64,000 nucleotides of DNA, taken from NCBI GenBank assembly GCA_963794955.1, contig CAWCGF010000008.1, positions 1 through 64,000 of the forward strand, given 5' to 3'. Positions 53,250-61,836 of the stretch are shown piece after piece. Source of the DNA: JAFDVL01 sp963794955. Lineage in GTDB: Bacteria > Acidobacteriota > Blastocatellia > RBC074. The position numbers and the translations under genes were made by a program. The notes beneath the pieces were generated by a model. The model did no database searches, was not told the origin of the DNA, and was given only the letters and a program-made list of their open reading frames with translations. Each line of letters begins with the position of its first letter. Within the stretch, counting starts at the first letter, position 1.

Positions 53250-54110
53250 ATGAAGTATTTAATTTTTGCTTCTCAATACTTGGGCAGATTGTGTGCAGTC
53301 GTTGTCATGGCCGGAAGCTCAGCTCTTGCGATGAACGATGAAAGCTTATCCAAAGAAGTTTATGTGACGCCTATTGTCCCTGGCATCTGTTTTAGTCAGC
53401 AGGCAGCCTATCAACTCTCTTCGTTGGAAAAGAGCAACCTTACCGCCCGCTTGCAGCGCCTCACCGGCTGGCCACAATTACGCATAGGTGAAGGCGACCG
53501 CCTAATGTTGGAACAGGCGAATGAATTTGCCGGTGGGTCAGTTTGGGCGCGGCGGGTCATCAACGAAATCTTTCGCTCTGGCAATCGGTTTGTGGTGGAA
53601 AATCATGCTGGCTCTGCCACCGTGAACTTTGGGCAACTGGATGAAGGAACGAACTATGCCGATGACCGCACAGGCACCAAACTGGTAATTTATCGCGTGC
53701 GATTGGATTTTGACGACTTTCAGAAGATGCAAGCCTCGCCTGAAGTGCGAGACACTTTTGATGAAGGCTTTACTTTTTTCCATGAGCTATTACATGGGTT
53801 GGGGTTACAAGATACAAATATCTACAATGAAATTGGGGATTGTGAGCGAGTAGTCAATCAAATACGCGCCGAGTTGGGATTGCCCTTACGAGACCATTAT
53901 CTGGGGGATTTGCTGAACATCACGCCCAGGTTCAAGACGGTGCGCTTGCGCTTTAAAAGTCAGTCTTCCAACGGCAAACCCGCCACTCGCTGGAAGAAAC
54001 AGTATCTCTATTTTGTCTTTAATACAGCACAGGAATGGGAGCCTCGCCCACCAGTTGCGCCACAGTCGCGTGAGAGCAAGGAGAAACTGCTTACATCTTT
54101 ATCAGAGTAA
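53250..54110 (+). CDS. Secreted protein with metallopeptidase-like HELLH motif
   Basis: The 286-residue product has a signal-like N-terminus (GRLCAVVVMAGSSALAMN). FFHELLHGLGLQDTN near residue 180 fits the zinc-binding HExxHxxG signature of metzincin-like peptidases. A beta-rich tail follows. I do not recognise the family, and a third ligand after GLG is not a clear His or Asp at the standard place. The start has GGGGAG. The downstream genes are convergent, three bases away. Confidence 0.6.
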   Translation: MKYLIFASQYLGRLCAVVVMAGSSALAMNDESLSKEVYVTPIVPGICFSQQAAYQLSSLEKSNLTARLQRLTGWPQLRIGEGDRLMLEQANEFAGGSVWARRVINEIFRSGNRFVVENHAGSATVNFGQLDEGTNYADDRTGTKLVIYRVRLDFDDFQKMQASPEVRDTFDEGFTFFHELLHGLGLQDTNIYNEIGDCERVVNQIRAELGLPLRDHYLGDLLNITPRFKTVRLRFKSQSSNGKPATRWKKQYLYFVFNTAQEWEPRPPVAPQSRESKEKLLTSLSE

Positions 54111-54112
54111 AA

Positions 54113-54616
54113 TCATTCCTTCATTAATTGTCGTGTTGTGTGCTCAATCACGCTATGCGGCAGTTCGATTTCTGCGGTCTTAACAGGCGGCGGTGGCAGT
54201 TGCGATACTGGATGCGCTTGGGTTGGCGGGAAGTAAACGGGTTGCGGATACGCTTCTGTGGACAGCGCTTTTTTCGGCGTAGGCACTTTGTCATCGCAGA
54301 ACCAACGGGCGTAGAGCAACCAGCAAATTCCGGCGATAAACAGTGTGATGGGAACTAAGAGCGGAACAGGATTGTCAGGAATTGCACATAACGCCGCAAA
54401 CAACGGCAGCAAGATGAAGCTGGAGAACAGGAGTTTGGCCCCGCGCCGCATCTCCCGCTTTTTCAGGGTAGGGATCGCCGGGTCTTCTGTGCTGGGCGCT
54501 GGCAAGAAACCATCATTGGCAATGAGATGCGCAACGCTATCCAGGCGCAGACCGCAACTCGCGCAAAACCGCACGACAGGCGAAGCAGGCTTTTGACCAC
54601 ATCTGGGACAAAACAT
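54113..54616 (-). CDS. Zinc-ribbon membrane protein
   Basis: The 167-residue product begins MFCPRCGQKP...FCASCGLRLD, a double zinc ribbon with four Cys. Two membrane helices follow (LLFSSFILLPLFAALCAIP and VPLLVPITLFIAGICWLLYARW), then a Pro-rich tail. Function is unknown. Start at 54616 follows GTGAGG. It is the last of a six-gene minus-strand run. Confidence 0.8.
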   Translation of the reverse strand: MFCPRCGQKPASPVVRFCASCGLRLDSVAHLIANDGFLPAPSTEDPAIPTLKKREMRRGAKLLFSSFILLPLFAALCAIPDNPVPLLVPITLFIAGICWLLYARWFCDDKVPTPKKALSTEAYPQPVYFPPTQAHPVSQLPPPPVKTAEIELPHSVIEHTTRQLMKE

Positions 54617-54667
54617 AAGGAACCTCACGAAGGAAGAATTCGGAGCACAACTGCCAGCTACGAAAAT

Positions 54668-55376
54668 TTAGCGAGCAAAGTTCGCCTTGAGAAACACTTG
54701 AATCGCCTGTAGCGATTCGGCTGGCTTATGTTGCAACACAAAATGCGAAGCATCAATCTCCGTGTAGCTTGCATCGGGTTTGAGCCGCACAATTTCTTCC
54801 CTATTCCGTCGTGGCACCAGCAGGTCACGAGTCGCTTGCAGGTAAAGCATCGGCACACAGCACCGTAGCAATTGTTCGCGCACATCCACCTGCATCACCT
54901 GCGCAAAACGAAACGAAAGCACGTCTGGTTGTACCGATGTGGCGTGTTCGATCAAGCTATCAATGACGGACGCTTCGCAATCCCACAAGGCGGCAGCATA
55001 GCGTACAAACGAGCGCGGCAAGTGGAAGCGAAACCAACCCGGATGATTGAAGCTACGAATCCATCGCAAAAATGGTGGCGCAGGATTGGTAACAAACGAA
55101 GCACAAAGCACCAATGCTTGCAGATTTTCCGGCTGTGCCGCTGCCACTTCAACCGCCAATGGGCCAGAAAAAGATTCTGCGATTAGCACATACGGTTTAT
55201 CAGCAGGCAGTGCCTTCTGCACGTAAGGCTTTAGTTGCGCATACGATAATTTCTTGTTAGTGGGGTAGGACACGACTGAAGCCGTGCAGTCAGGCGGCAA
55301 CTGCTTGAGCAGTGGCCCAAACAGTTGCCCTGTGCCGTCTAAGCCCGGGCAGCAAAACCAAATGATGCACGCTCAT
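54668..55376 (-). CDS. Alpha/beta hydrolase, one frameshift near the start
   Basis: From the ATG at 55376 the frame reads MSVHHLVLLPGL, then must drop one base near 55340 to join DGTGQLFGPLLKQLPPDC and continue to 54668. The ATG overlaps the TGA of the YdjM-like gene, supporting this start. The nucleophile elbow is AESFSGPLAVEVAAAQP with Ser; the acid lies in ATRDLLVPRR and the His in IDASHFVLQHKP. The intact product would be about 235 residues. The substrate is unknown. Confidence 0.78.
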
Positions 55377-55912
55377 TGCTTATTTGAGAAACGATGGACA
55401 GCTGATGCCGTAAGCACGATCACCAGCGCTGGAATCCACAACCAAAGAATCTCTGATAATAAAATGACCACGCCGCGCGGCCCGAAAAATTGCCGCAAGC
55501 TAAGGGGCGAGACGCGAATGGGTCGCCACGGGAAAAAGTACCGCGTATTGTCGAACGGCGCAAAGAACGCCACACCCAAACCGCCGCTCGTCATCGCATC
55601 AAATGCCCCGTGCGAAGCTGTGCAGAGAAACAGAAATAGCCAACAAGCAGGTGTCGAGGCTTCCTCATGTTGCGGCAAGAAAACATACACGAGGATGCCA
55701 CTCAGGATTGCGGCAAACAGCAGGGAATGCGTAAACCCACGATGCCCCAGTACATCTGCATAGCTCACACCAAAGGCAAGTCCAATGACGTCAAAATCCG
55801 GCACAATCGTGCAAATCGCGCCCACCCAGAGCATCCAGCGCGGCACGCGGAACCTTTGCAAGATAGGCATTAACCCGATTGCCGCAGCAGGATGAGAGAG
55901 AATTGATGGCAT
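55373..55912 (-). CDS. YdjM-like membrane-bound metal-dependent hydrolase
   Basis: The 179-residue product has MPSILSHPAAAIGL, ICTIVPDFDVIGL, GHRGFTHSLLFA and SHGAFDAMTSGGLGVAFFAPF, the Asp/His pattern of the YdjM/DUF457 family, with about four membrane helices. Some relatives cleave phospholipids; the substrate here is unknown. Its stop overlaps the start of the alpha/beta hydrolase. Confidence 0.85.
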   Translation of the reverse strand: MPSILSHPAAAIGLMPILQRFRVPRWMLWVGAICTIVPDFDVIGLAFGVSYADVLGHRGFTHSLLFAAILSGILVYVFLPQHEEASTPACWLFLFLCTASHGAFDAMTSGGLGVAFFAPFDNTRYFFPWRPIRVSPLSLRQFFGPRGVVILLSEILWLWIPALVIVLTASAVHRFSNKQ

Positions 55913-55964
55913 AGCTTCAAAGTTGAGTTACAAGCAACGAGGGTAAGAACTGGCGCAAGTACAT

Positions 55965-56381
55965 TTAAGCAGACGTTCGGGCTTTCACCAAATCAGCGGC
56001 GGACTTGAACCCGATTCCGCACAAAATACCAACGGCATAACAGGCCAAATCACTCCATAAAAAACTAAAGCCGAGGATTAGCCCGCCTATCTGTGTGTGC
56101 CGAATCGCATCAATCCAGGGTGCGTGATAAAGCTGGCTAAGTTCGACGCCAACAGCAAAAAGCGCTGCCAAAGCCGCAATACGCCAGGTCGAAAATGTTG
56201 GGAAGAGAAATCCCAAACCCAGAAATACTGCTATTGCCCACAACGTATCGCCTGCGTATTCGCTTATGACGTAGGGCAGGTGAGGTTTCATCGCTTTCGC
56301 TCGTGAGGCTAAGCCGAGCATAACTACAGCGACAATAAGCAAGATATAAACAACACGCGATCTGGCTTGCTTGTTATTCAT
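55965..56381 (-). CDS. DUF2809 membrane protein
   Basis: The 138-residue product has four helices (VVYILLIVAVVMLGLASRA, LWAIAVFLGLGFLFP, IAALAALFAVGVELSQLYHAPW, GILCGIGF) with AGDTLWA and IDAIRHTQIGGLILGFSFLWSDL of the DUF2809 type. Its start (MNNKQ) overlaps the end of the methyltransferase by eight bases, so the two are coupled. Function unknown. Confidence 0.8.
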   Translation of the reverse strand: MNNKQARSRVVYILLIVAVVMLGLASRAKAMKPHLPYVISEYAGDTLWAIAVFLGLGFLFPTFSTWRIAALAALFAVGVELSQLYHAPWIDAIRHTQIGGLILGFSFLWSDLACYAVGILCGIGFKSAADLVKARTSA

Positions 56382-57066
56382 CGAAAGGCTCGTAATACGA
56401 TGTGACTGCCGCTTGCCCGGTGAAGTTTGGCCCTGCCTGGTCATCTGCGCCAAGGTACTTGTATCGCAACTCCAATGACTGCTGGCCAGATAGTGACAAC
56501 AAATGTTTTCTGCTGTTGTATTGAAAGCCTCTCTGCCGAAGCGTTCTCAGCAAAATGCTTCCAGCCTGATTTGCCACACGCAAATTCGTCAGATCAAGAT
56601 GGCCAATAAAAACTCCATCACGCTTCAACCAGGAAGCCGCTTGGCGAACCAGGAAAAGCTTGTCTCCGATGTAATGTAGCCCGTGAACACAGGTGATCAA
56701 ATCAAATTCCCGGTCTGGCTCCCAAGCGAAAATAGAGGTTTCTTCTAAGCGCAGGTGCGGGAATGGGTTTGCATACGGCAGGAACATTGCCACTAAATCA
56801 ATCCCAATCAAATGCACGCGGGGAGCCAATCCTGCCGTTTGGAAATGGGCGGCTGCTTCAATCAATGCCTTTCCCACGCCACAACAAATATCCAGCCAGG
56901 AAACTTGCTCCTGTCTTTGCAACCGTTGTGTCAGGAATTCGATAGGGTTGAGTGCCAGTTCCTTTTCATAACTGTTCCCGCCGGCACAACCGCGTTCCCG
57001 ATTCATCAACGAATTCGCCACGATGGAGGAGCGTTCGAGCGCCGCGTTAGCTAGTAGCTGAGCCAT
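56374..57066 (-). CDS. SAM-dependent methyltransferase
   Basis: The 230-residue product has the class I fold: WLDICCGVGKALIEAAAHF (motif I), VHLIGIDLVAMFLPYA, FDLITCVHGLHYIGDKL and LKRDGVFIGHLDLTNL. Motif I has DICCGVG rather than D-x-G-x-G-x-G but is close to that of some small-molecule methylases. The substrate is unknown. It starts three bases after the YdcF-like gene. Confidence 0.82.
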   Translation of the reverse strand: MAQLLANAALERSSIVANSLMNRERGCAGGNSYEKELALNPIEFLTQRLQRQEQVSWLDICCGVGKALIEAAAHFQTAGLAPRVHLIGIDLVAMFLPYANPFPHLRLEETSIFAWEPDREFDLITCVHGLHYIGDKLFLVRQAASWLKRDGVFIGHLDLTNLRVANQAGSILLRTLRQRGFQYNSRKHLLSLSGQQSLELRYKYLGADDQAGPNFTGQAAVTSYYEPFDE

Positions 57067-57069
57067 TCT

Positions 57070-57717
57070 TCACTTCATCAAATGCTGGTCATAGCCAAGT
57101 GCGATGAGCGTTTCATACGCTTGCCAAACCTCGTCAGGGATTTCCTGTGCAATTTGAAAGCCGAGGCTAGGATAAAATTTTATGCGCTGTAAATCGCCGA
57201 TCATAATGTTGATGACTTTGTCTTTGGGTAGCACTTCATTGGGGTAGTCAGAGAAGGGAATGGGCGGTGACGTCACCCGTACATTTTTCTCGGGCCAACG
57301 CTGCCGAAACGTGGCGAACGCGCGCCGTTCCATATACGGCTTTTGCACGAGAATGATGCTGGCAGGATTAAGCCCCTGTGCTGCTAGTACACGGCGGCTG
57401 AACTCGATATTTTCGCCCGTGTTCCTTGATTCCGGCTCCTGCAAAATCGCTGCGGCAGGCACACCTTTTTGCAACGCGATGTCGGTAAACACTTCGGCTT
57501 CGGGTTTGGTGAATTGATCCTTCGTCAAGGCACCGACGTTGCCTGAAAACAGCACGAACGGGGCGAAGCCCTGCAAATATAAATCCGCTGCATATTCCGC
57601 TACACGCGTGTCATTGCTGCCCAGCGCAAGGATGAGGTCGGATGGCTGGAGCGTGTGATGGAGCTGATGATAGTCCCAAATAATTTGGGCGAGTTGGTCA
57701 ATATGCTGGTTATTCAT
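57070..57717 (-). CDS. YdcF/DUF218-family protein
   Basis: The 215-residue product has SDLILALGSNDTRVAEYAADLY, PFVLFSGNVGAL, LQEPESRNTGENIEFSRRVL and LVQKPYMERRAFATF, the ElyC/SanA/YdcF pattern. Without a membrane helix it fits the YdcF type, a Rossmann-like fold that binds SAM in E. coli. Start at 57717 chosen; the extra 12 codons upstream run through a repeat-like sequence. Confidence 0.85.
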   Translation of the reverse strand: MNNQHIDQLAQIIWDYHQLHHTLQPSDLILALGSNDTRVAEYAADLYLQGFAPFVLFSGNVGALTKDQFTKPEAEVFTDIALQKGVPAAAILQEPESRNTGENIEFSRRVLAAQGLNPASIILVQKPYMERRAFATFRQRWPEKNVRVTSPPIPFSDYPNEVLPKDKVINIMIGDLQRIKFYPSLGFQIAQEIPDEVWQAYETLIALGYDQHLMK

Positions 57718-57807
57718 CGCAGGAAAAATGAAACGCGGATAACACGGATGCAAGGGGTTGACGCTGTTCTGTGCAAATCCGATCCAGCCGCGTCAACCGC
57801 GTTCCAC

Positions 57808-59289
57808 TCAGGCTCTCGTTTGTTTGACGGCTTGCTGCCAGCCTTCATACAACGCCTCCCTTTCCGGTTTCTTCATCTTCGGCTCGAAGCGTTTTTCCTG
57901 CTGCCATTGCGTGGCGATTTCTTTGTCGTTCTTCCAAAAACCAACCGCCAGGCCCGCTAAATACGCGGCTCCGAGCGCCGTGGTTTCTGTCACGACGGGG
58001 CGCACCACGGGAATGCCTAAGATGTCAGCTTGAAATTGGCAGAGGAAATCATTGCGTGTTGCGCCGCCGTCAACTCTTAACTCTTTGGCCTTGATGCCGG
58101 AATCTTTTTGCATACATTCGATGACGTCACGGGTTTGATAGGCCATTGCTTCGAGTGCCGCGCGCACGATGTGGGCACGCGTGGCTCCGCGCGTGAGACC
58201 AACGATAGCACCGCGTGCATTCATATCCCAATATGGTGCGCCGAGTCCGACGAAGGCTGGCACGAAGTACACGCCGTTTGTGTCATTAACGGACGTCGCC
58301 AGGGCTTCGGTTTCAGAGGCGTTGACGATCATTCCCAGACCATCGCGCAACCATTGCACGGCGGCTCCGGCGACGAAGACACTTCCTTCCAGCGCATATT
58401 CGGTTTTGTTGTTTTTGCGCCACGCAATGGTCGTCAGCAAACCGGTTTTCGACGGCGTTCCTTTTTCCCCCGTGTTCATCAGCATAAAGCAGCCCGTGCC
58501 GTACGTGTTTTTCATCATGCCAGGCTTGAAGCAGGCTTGCCCAAAGAGCGCCGCTTGTTGGTCGCCCGCGATGCCTGCAATCGGAATCGCTGCGCCAAAG
58601 AACGATGGATCGGTCATCGCATAAAGCTCGGAAGAAGATTTGACTTCGGGCAAGAGGGACTCCGGGATGTTGAGTTTGTCCAGGATTTCCTTGTCCCATT
58701 TTTGCTGATGGATGTTGTAGAGCAACGTGCGCGAAGCATTAGAAACATCGGTGACGTGCGTTGTGCCGCCGCTCAGTTTGTTGATGAGCCACGTATCAAT
58801 TGTGCCGAAGGCTAAGTCTCCGGCTTCGGCTCTTTTGCGTGCGCCTTTCACGTTATCCAAAATCCAAGCGACTTTGGTGCCTGAAAAATAAGCGTCGGTG
58901 ACAAGCCCGGTTTTGCGGCGAATGATCTTATCGAACTTGTCGGCTTTGAGCTTATCGCAGAGCGGCGCTGTGCGGCGACATTGCCAGACAATCGCGTTAT
59001 ACACCGGAGTGCCTGTTTTGCGATCCCACACGACCGTCGTTTCGCGCTGATTCGTGATGCCGATGGCGGCCACCTCCGCCGCCGTGATTTTCGCTTCGGC
59101 AATGACCTGGCGTGCGCAATTGAGTTGCGATTGCCAAATGGCTTCGGGGTTGTGTTCGACCCAACCGGCTTTCGGGAAGATTTGGGGAAATTCCTGTTGC
59201 GCGACGCCGATGATTTTCCCGGCTTTGTCAAAGAGAATGGCGCGTGATGAGGTCGTGCCTTGATCCAACGCTAAGATGTATTTCGACAT
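57808..59289 (-). CDS. glpK: Glycerol kinase
   Basis: The 493-residue FGGY kinase phosphorylates glycerol with ATP. It begins MSKYILALDQGTTSSRAILF with the phosphate loop, and has GITNQRETTVVWDRKTGTPVYNAIVWQCRR (read in parts), GDQQAALFGQACF, and ELRVDGGATRNDFLCQFQADIL. Length and signatures are those of GlpK. No other glycerol genes are adjacent. Confidence 0.95.
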   Translation of the reverse strand: MSKYILALDQGTTSSRAILFDKAGKIIGVAQQEFPQIFPKAGWVEHNPEAIWQSQLNCARQVIAEAKITAAEVAAIGITNQRETTVVWDRKTGTPVYNAIVWQCRRTAPLCDKLKADKFDKIIRRKTGLVTDAYFSGTKVAWILDNVKGARKRAEAGDLAFGTIDTWLINKLSGGTTHVTDVSNASRTLLYNIHQQKWDKEILDKLNIPESLLPEVKSSSELYAMTDPSFFGAAIPIAGIAGDQQAALFGQACFKPGMMKNTYGTGCFMLMNTGEKGTPSKTGLLTTIAWRKNNKTEYALEGSVFVAGAAVQWLRDGLGMIVNASETEALATSVNDTNGVYFVPAFVGLGAPYWDMNARGAIVGLTRGATRAHIVRAALEAMAYQTRDVIECMQKDSGIKAKELRVDGGATRNDFLCQFQADILGIPVVRPVVTETTALGAAYLAGLAVGFWKNDKEIATQWQQEKRFEPKMKKPEREALYEGWQQAVKQTRA

Positions 59290-59446
59290 AGTGAATTCAC
59301 CTGTGATTTGAAATTTGTGCTTGATTGCGATTAACTCGCCCGTGCGATGTGCTTATTGTTCTTGTAGTTTGCCGTTTGTCAATCAACAGAAGGCGAAAAA
59401 TGCAGATTCAGAGGATTCACGCGGATTTGTTTTTGGGTTTTATTTT

Positions 59447-60673
59447 ATGGCTTTCAATTTTGGTTTTATCCTTTTTTCCGCAGATGCTCACACAAAACTT
59501 CTCTTCACGCTCTTCGTGATGTTCGTTGCTGCGAAACTCTTCGCCGAAATTTTTGAGCGGTTGCGTCAACCTGCCGTTGCCGGCGAAATCCTGGCGGGAA
59601 TTATCATCGGCCCCAGCGTCTTGAATTGGGTGCAGCCGAGCGAATTGACTGCGACCCTGTCCGAAATCGGCGTCATCTTTTTACTGTTTTTCGTGGGACT
59701 CGAAACCAAACCCGCCGATATTTTTCGCGTCGGGGTTCGCGCGCTGATGGTCGCGGTGCTGGGGGTGATTTTTCCGTTTGTGGCGGGCTACGCGCTTTGC
59801 CTTTGGTGGGGGCAAACCAACATCGAATCCATCTTTGTTGGCGCGGCAATGGTGGCAACTTCGGTTGGGATTACCGCGCGCGTGCTGGGACAGATGAAGG
59901 TGCTGAGCGCGGAAACGAGCCGCATTATCCTCGGCGCGGCGGTGATTGACGACATACTGGGTTTGTTGATTCTCGCCGTCGTCAGCAGTATGGCGAAAGG
60001 CGGCGTCAACTATACACAAATCGGCACGACTGCGGCATTGGCGATTGGTTTCACTTTGCTGATCGCCCTGGTCGGTGCGCGCACGGTCAATAAAATCCGG
60101 CGGCGCGTCGAGAATTTGCGCGTCGGCCAGTCGTATCTGGTCTTTGGCTTTGCGGTTTGTTTGGGACTGGGGTTAGTGGCCAGTTACATTGGCGTGGCGG
60201 CGATCATCGGCGCGTTTCTGGCGGGGATGGCGTTGTCAGAATCTGCGGAAGGAACGGACATGCCGCTGCAAGCCGAAGCGGTGACCGAATTCCTCCTGCC
60301 CTTTTTTCTTACCAGCATTGGGATGCAGTTGAACTTAAGTGCGATGGCGAATCGCAGCGTCATCGCGTTAGCAATTATGATTACGCTGCTGGCCTGCCTG
60401 ACAAAAGTCTTTGGCTGTGGCTTGGCGGTTTTCCAAATGGGCAGCAAGAAAGCCTTGCAAGTTGGCGTCGGGATGATGCCGCGCGGTGAGGTTGGTATTG
60501 TGGTAGCGCAAATCGGCTTGGGCTTAGGGACGATTGGCGATGCGGCGTACGGCGTCGTGCTAGTGATGGCGATTGCAACCACGTTGATTGCGCCGCCGTT
60601 GCTGGTGCCGTTATATAAAGGCGAAACGCAATACGATGACGATAGCTTCCTACCGCTCAGTCCGCTTTCGTAA
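59447..60673 (+). CDS. CPA2-type cation:proton antiporter
   Basis: The 408-residue membrane protein has about 12 helices and the Kef/NapA pattern: RQPAVAGEILAGIIIGPSVL, LFFVGLETKPADIFRVG, and the ion-binding Asp pair in GAAVIDDILGLLIL. PRGEVGIVVAQIGL is the late conserved element. No TrkA-N domain follows, so it is closer to Na+/H+ or K+/H+ exchangers without a regulatory domain. Start at 59447 chosen because the upstream codons (open to 59315) are non-hydrophobic and run through repeat-like DNA. Confidence 0.88.
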   Translation: MAFNFGFILFSADAHTKLLFTLFVMFVAAKLFAEIFERLRQPAVAGEILAGIIIGPSVLNWVQPSELTATLSEIGVIFLLFFVGLETKPADIFRVGVRALMVAVLGVIFPFVAGYALCLWWGQTNIESIFVGAAMVATSVGITARVLGQMKVLSAETSRIILGAAVIDDILGLLILAVVSSMAKGGVNYTQIGTTAALAIGFTLLIALVGARTVNKIRRRVENLRVGQSYLVFGFAVCLGLGLVASYIGVAAIIGAFLAGMALSESAEGTDMPLQAEAVTEFLLPFFLTSIGMQLNLSAMANRSVIALAIMITLLACLTKVFGCGLAVFQMGSKKALQVGVGMMPRGEVGIVVAQIGLGLGTIGDAAYGVVLVMAIATTLIAPPLLVPLYKGETQYDDDSFLPLSPLS

Positions 60674-60734
60674 CAGGTGTAAAACGGATGCGCCGAATGC
60701 GGCGGTGGTCTACTCCCTTTACCTCAAAGCGCCT

Positions 60735-60870
60735 TTTTTCATATTTGATATAGCTTTTAAGAAAAAAGAATTTCCGAAAAAAGCCCTGGAGGGACGGCGA
60801 GAAATTAGCCCCGCGTGGAATCCGGGGAACAAGACTCAAGCCCCAGCGGGGCGACAGACGAAACCCCAGA
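60735..60870. repeat. Palindrome-rich intergenic repeat overlapping the cytochrome 3' end
   Basis: The stretch holds AGCCCTGGAGGGACGGCGAG, then AGCCCCGCG...CCGGGG and GCCCCAGCGGGGC hairpins. It gives the last nine residues and stop codon of the cytochrome at 60836. From memory, similar GCCCC-AGC-GGGGC intergenic elements recur in environmental bacterial genomes; this needs a search. Confidence 0.5.
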
Positions 60871-61675
60871 AAAGCGGCGGCACGGAAGCTTGCGCGACAA
60901 ACCAATCAGCACGCACGTACGACACCGTTTCGCCGGACAAGCGCGCGATTCGTTCGCCCTCGCCCACGAGCAAGCCGTAAGGATAAGCCGCCATTACTTT
61001 TTGCCAGTGCGCCGTCGTCCATTGATAATCGCGCAAATCAATGCGCAACAGTGTACGCGCCGGATCAATCGCCACCGGCAACGCGATTTCACGATGCCAC
61101 GACAAGCTATTGAGGAGTTTGGCCAAGCCAGTACGAAAGCTTTCAAGTTCTTCGTCCGCCACGCCTGCGTTAGATAGATGTGCAAGGCTGAAGTAGCGCA
61201 GGAACGGGCGCACGCGCGTCGGAGCGCGCTCTAAATCATCCCGCACTATAGCGAACAGCATTGCTTCAGAAAGAAACGAACGCGGTTTGGCTGAGGCAAT
61301 GCTTGTCTCCCAATCGAGCGCGCCCTGCAAAATCCAATTGCGCAGCACCGCTTTTTCTTCCCTCGTTAATTCCGTTCCATTAAGCGGCATCGCCCCGCTC
61401 TCCACCGCGTTGAGCAACGGCGAATTCGCGTCTTTGGGAAGGACGATTTGCGCTGCGATGAGCCGTGCGCGTTCCAGCACAAAGATGTTCTTTGCCGCTC
61501 TGCCATTTTGTCCGTGACATTGAAAACACCGCTCAGTCAGGAGGGCTTTCGCGCGTTCGGCCAGTGGTGGATCAATTTGTTGTCCGCTCGTTGTGTCAGG
61601 CACAAGCGCGAATCCGGTGAGAGCAAACAAACATAAACTTAGCACGACTATTCGTCGTTTCGCATTGCTGGACAT
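60836..61675 (-). CDS. Secreted cytochrome c (planctomycete-type), C-terminally shortened
   Basis: The 279-residue product starts at 61675 after GGAGG, with a signal peptide (VVLSLCLFALTGFALVP) and a haem site CFQCH near residue 52 followed by GQNGRAAKNIFVLER. This is the PSC1-type cytochrome N-domain; the rest (YFSLAHLSNAGV, DYQWTTAHWQKVMAAYPYGL, YVRADWFVAQASVPPLF) matches the start of long multi-domain proteins that continue for hundreds of residues. Here similarity stops at ASVPPL and the last residues GFVCRPAGA come from the repeat element, so the gene has lost its 3' part. Confidence 0.8.
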   Translation of the reverse strand: MSSNAKRRIVVLSLCLFALTGFALVPDTTSGQQIDPPLAERAKALLTERCFQCHGQNGRAAKNIFVLERARLIAAQIVLPKDANSPLLNAVESGAMPLNGTELTREEKAVLRNWILQGALDWETSIASAKPRSFLSEAMLFAIVRDDLERAPTRVRPFLRYFSLAHLSNAGVADEELESFRTGLAKLLNSLSWHREIALPVAIDPARTLLRIDLRDYQWTTAHWQKVMAAYPYGLLVGEGERIARLSGETVSYVRADWFVAQASVPPLFWGFVCRPAGA

Positions 61676-61836
61676 AGCAACCTCCAAGAATTTGTGCGAG
61701 CTTCAATGCCTGCCGGGCAAGTGCTGTGCCGCCGCGTAACTACTTGATAATTCGTGTTATTGGTGACCAGGTAAGCTTATGCAGCGCCGGATTCCTGTGT
61801 CAGATGAAAGGAAAAGATGGCAGATGAAAAGATAAT

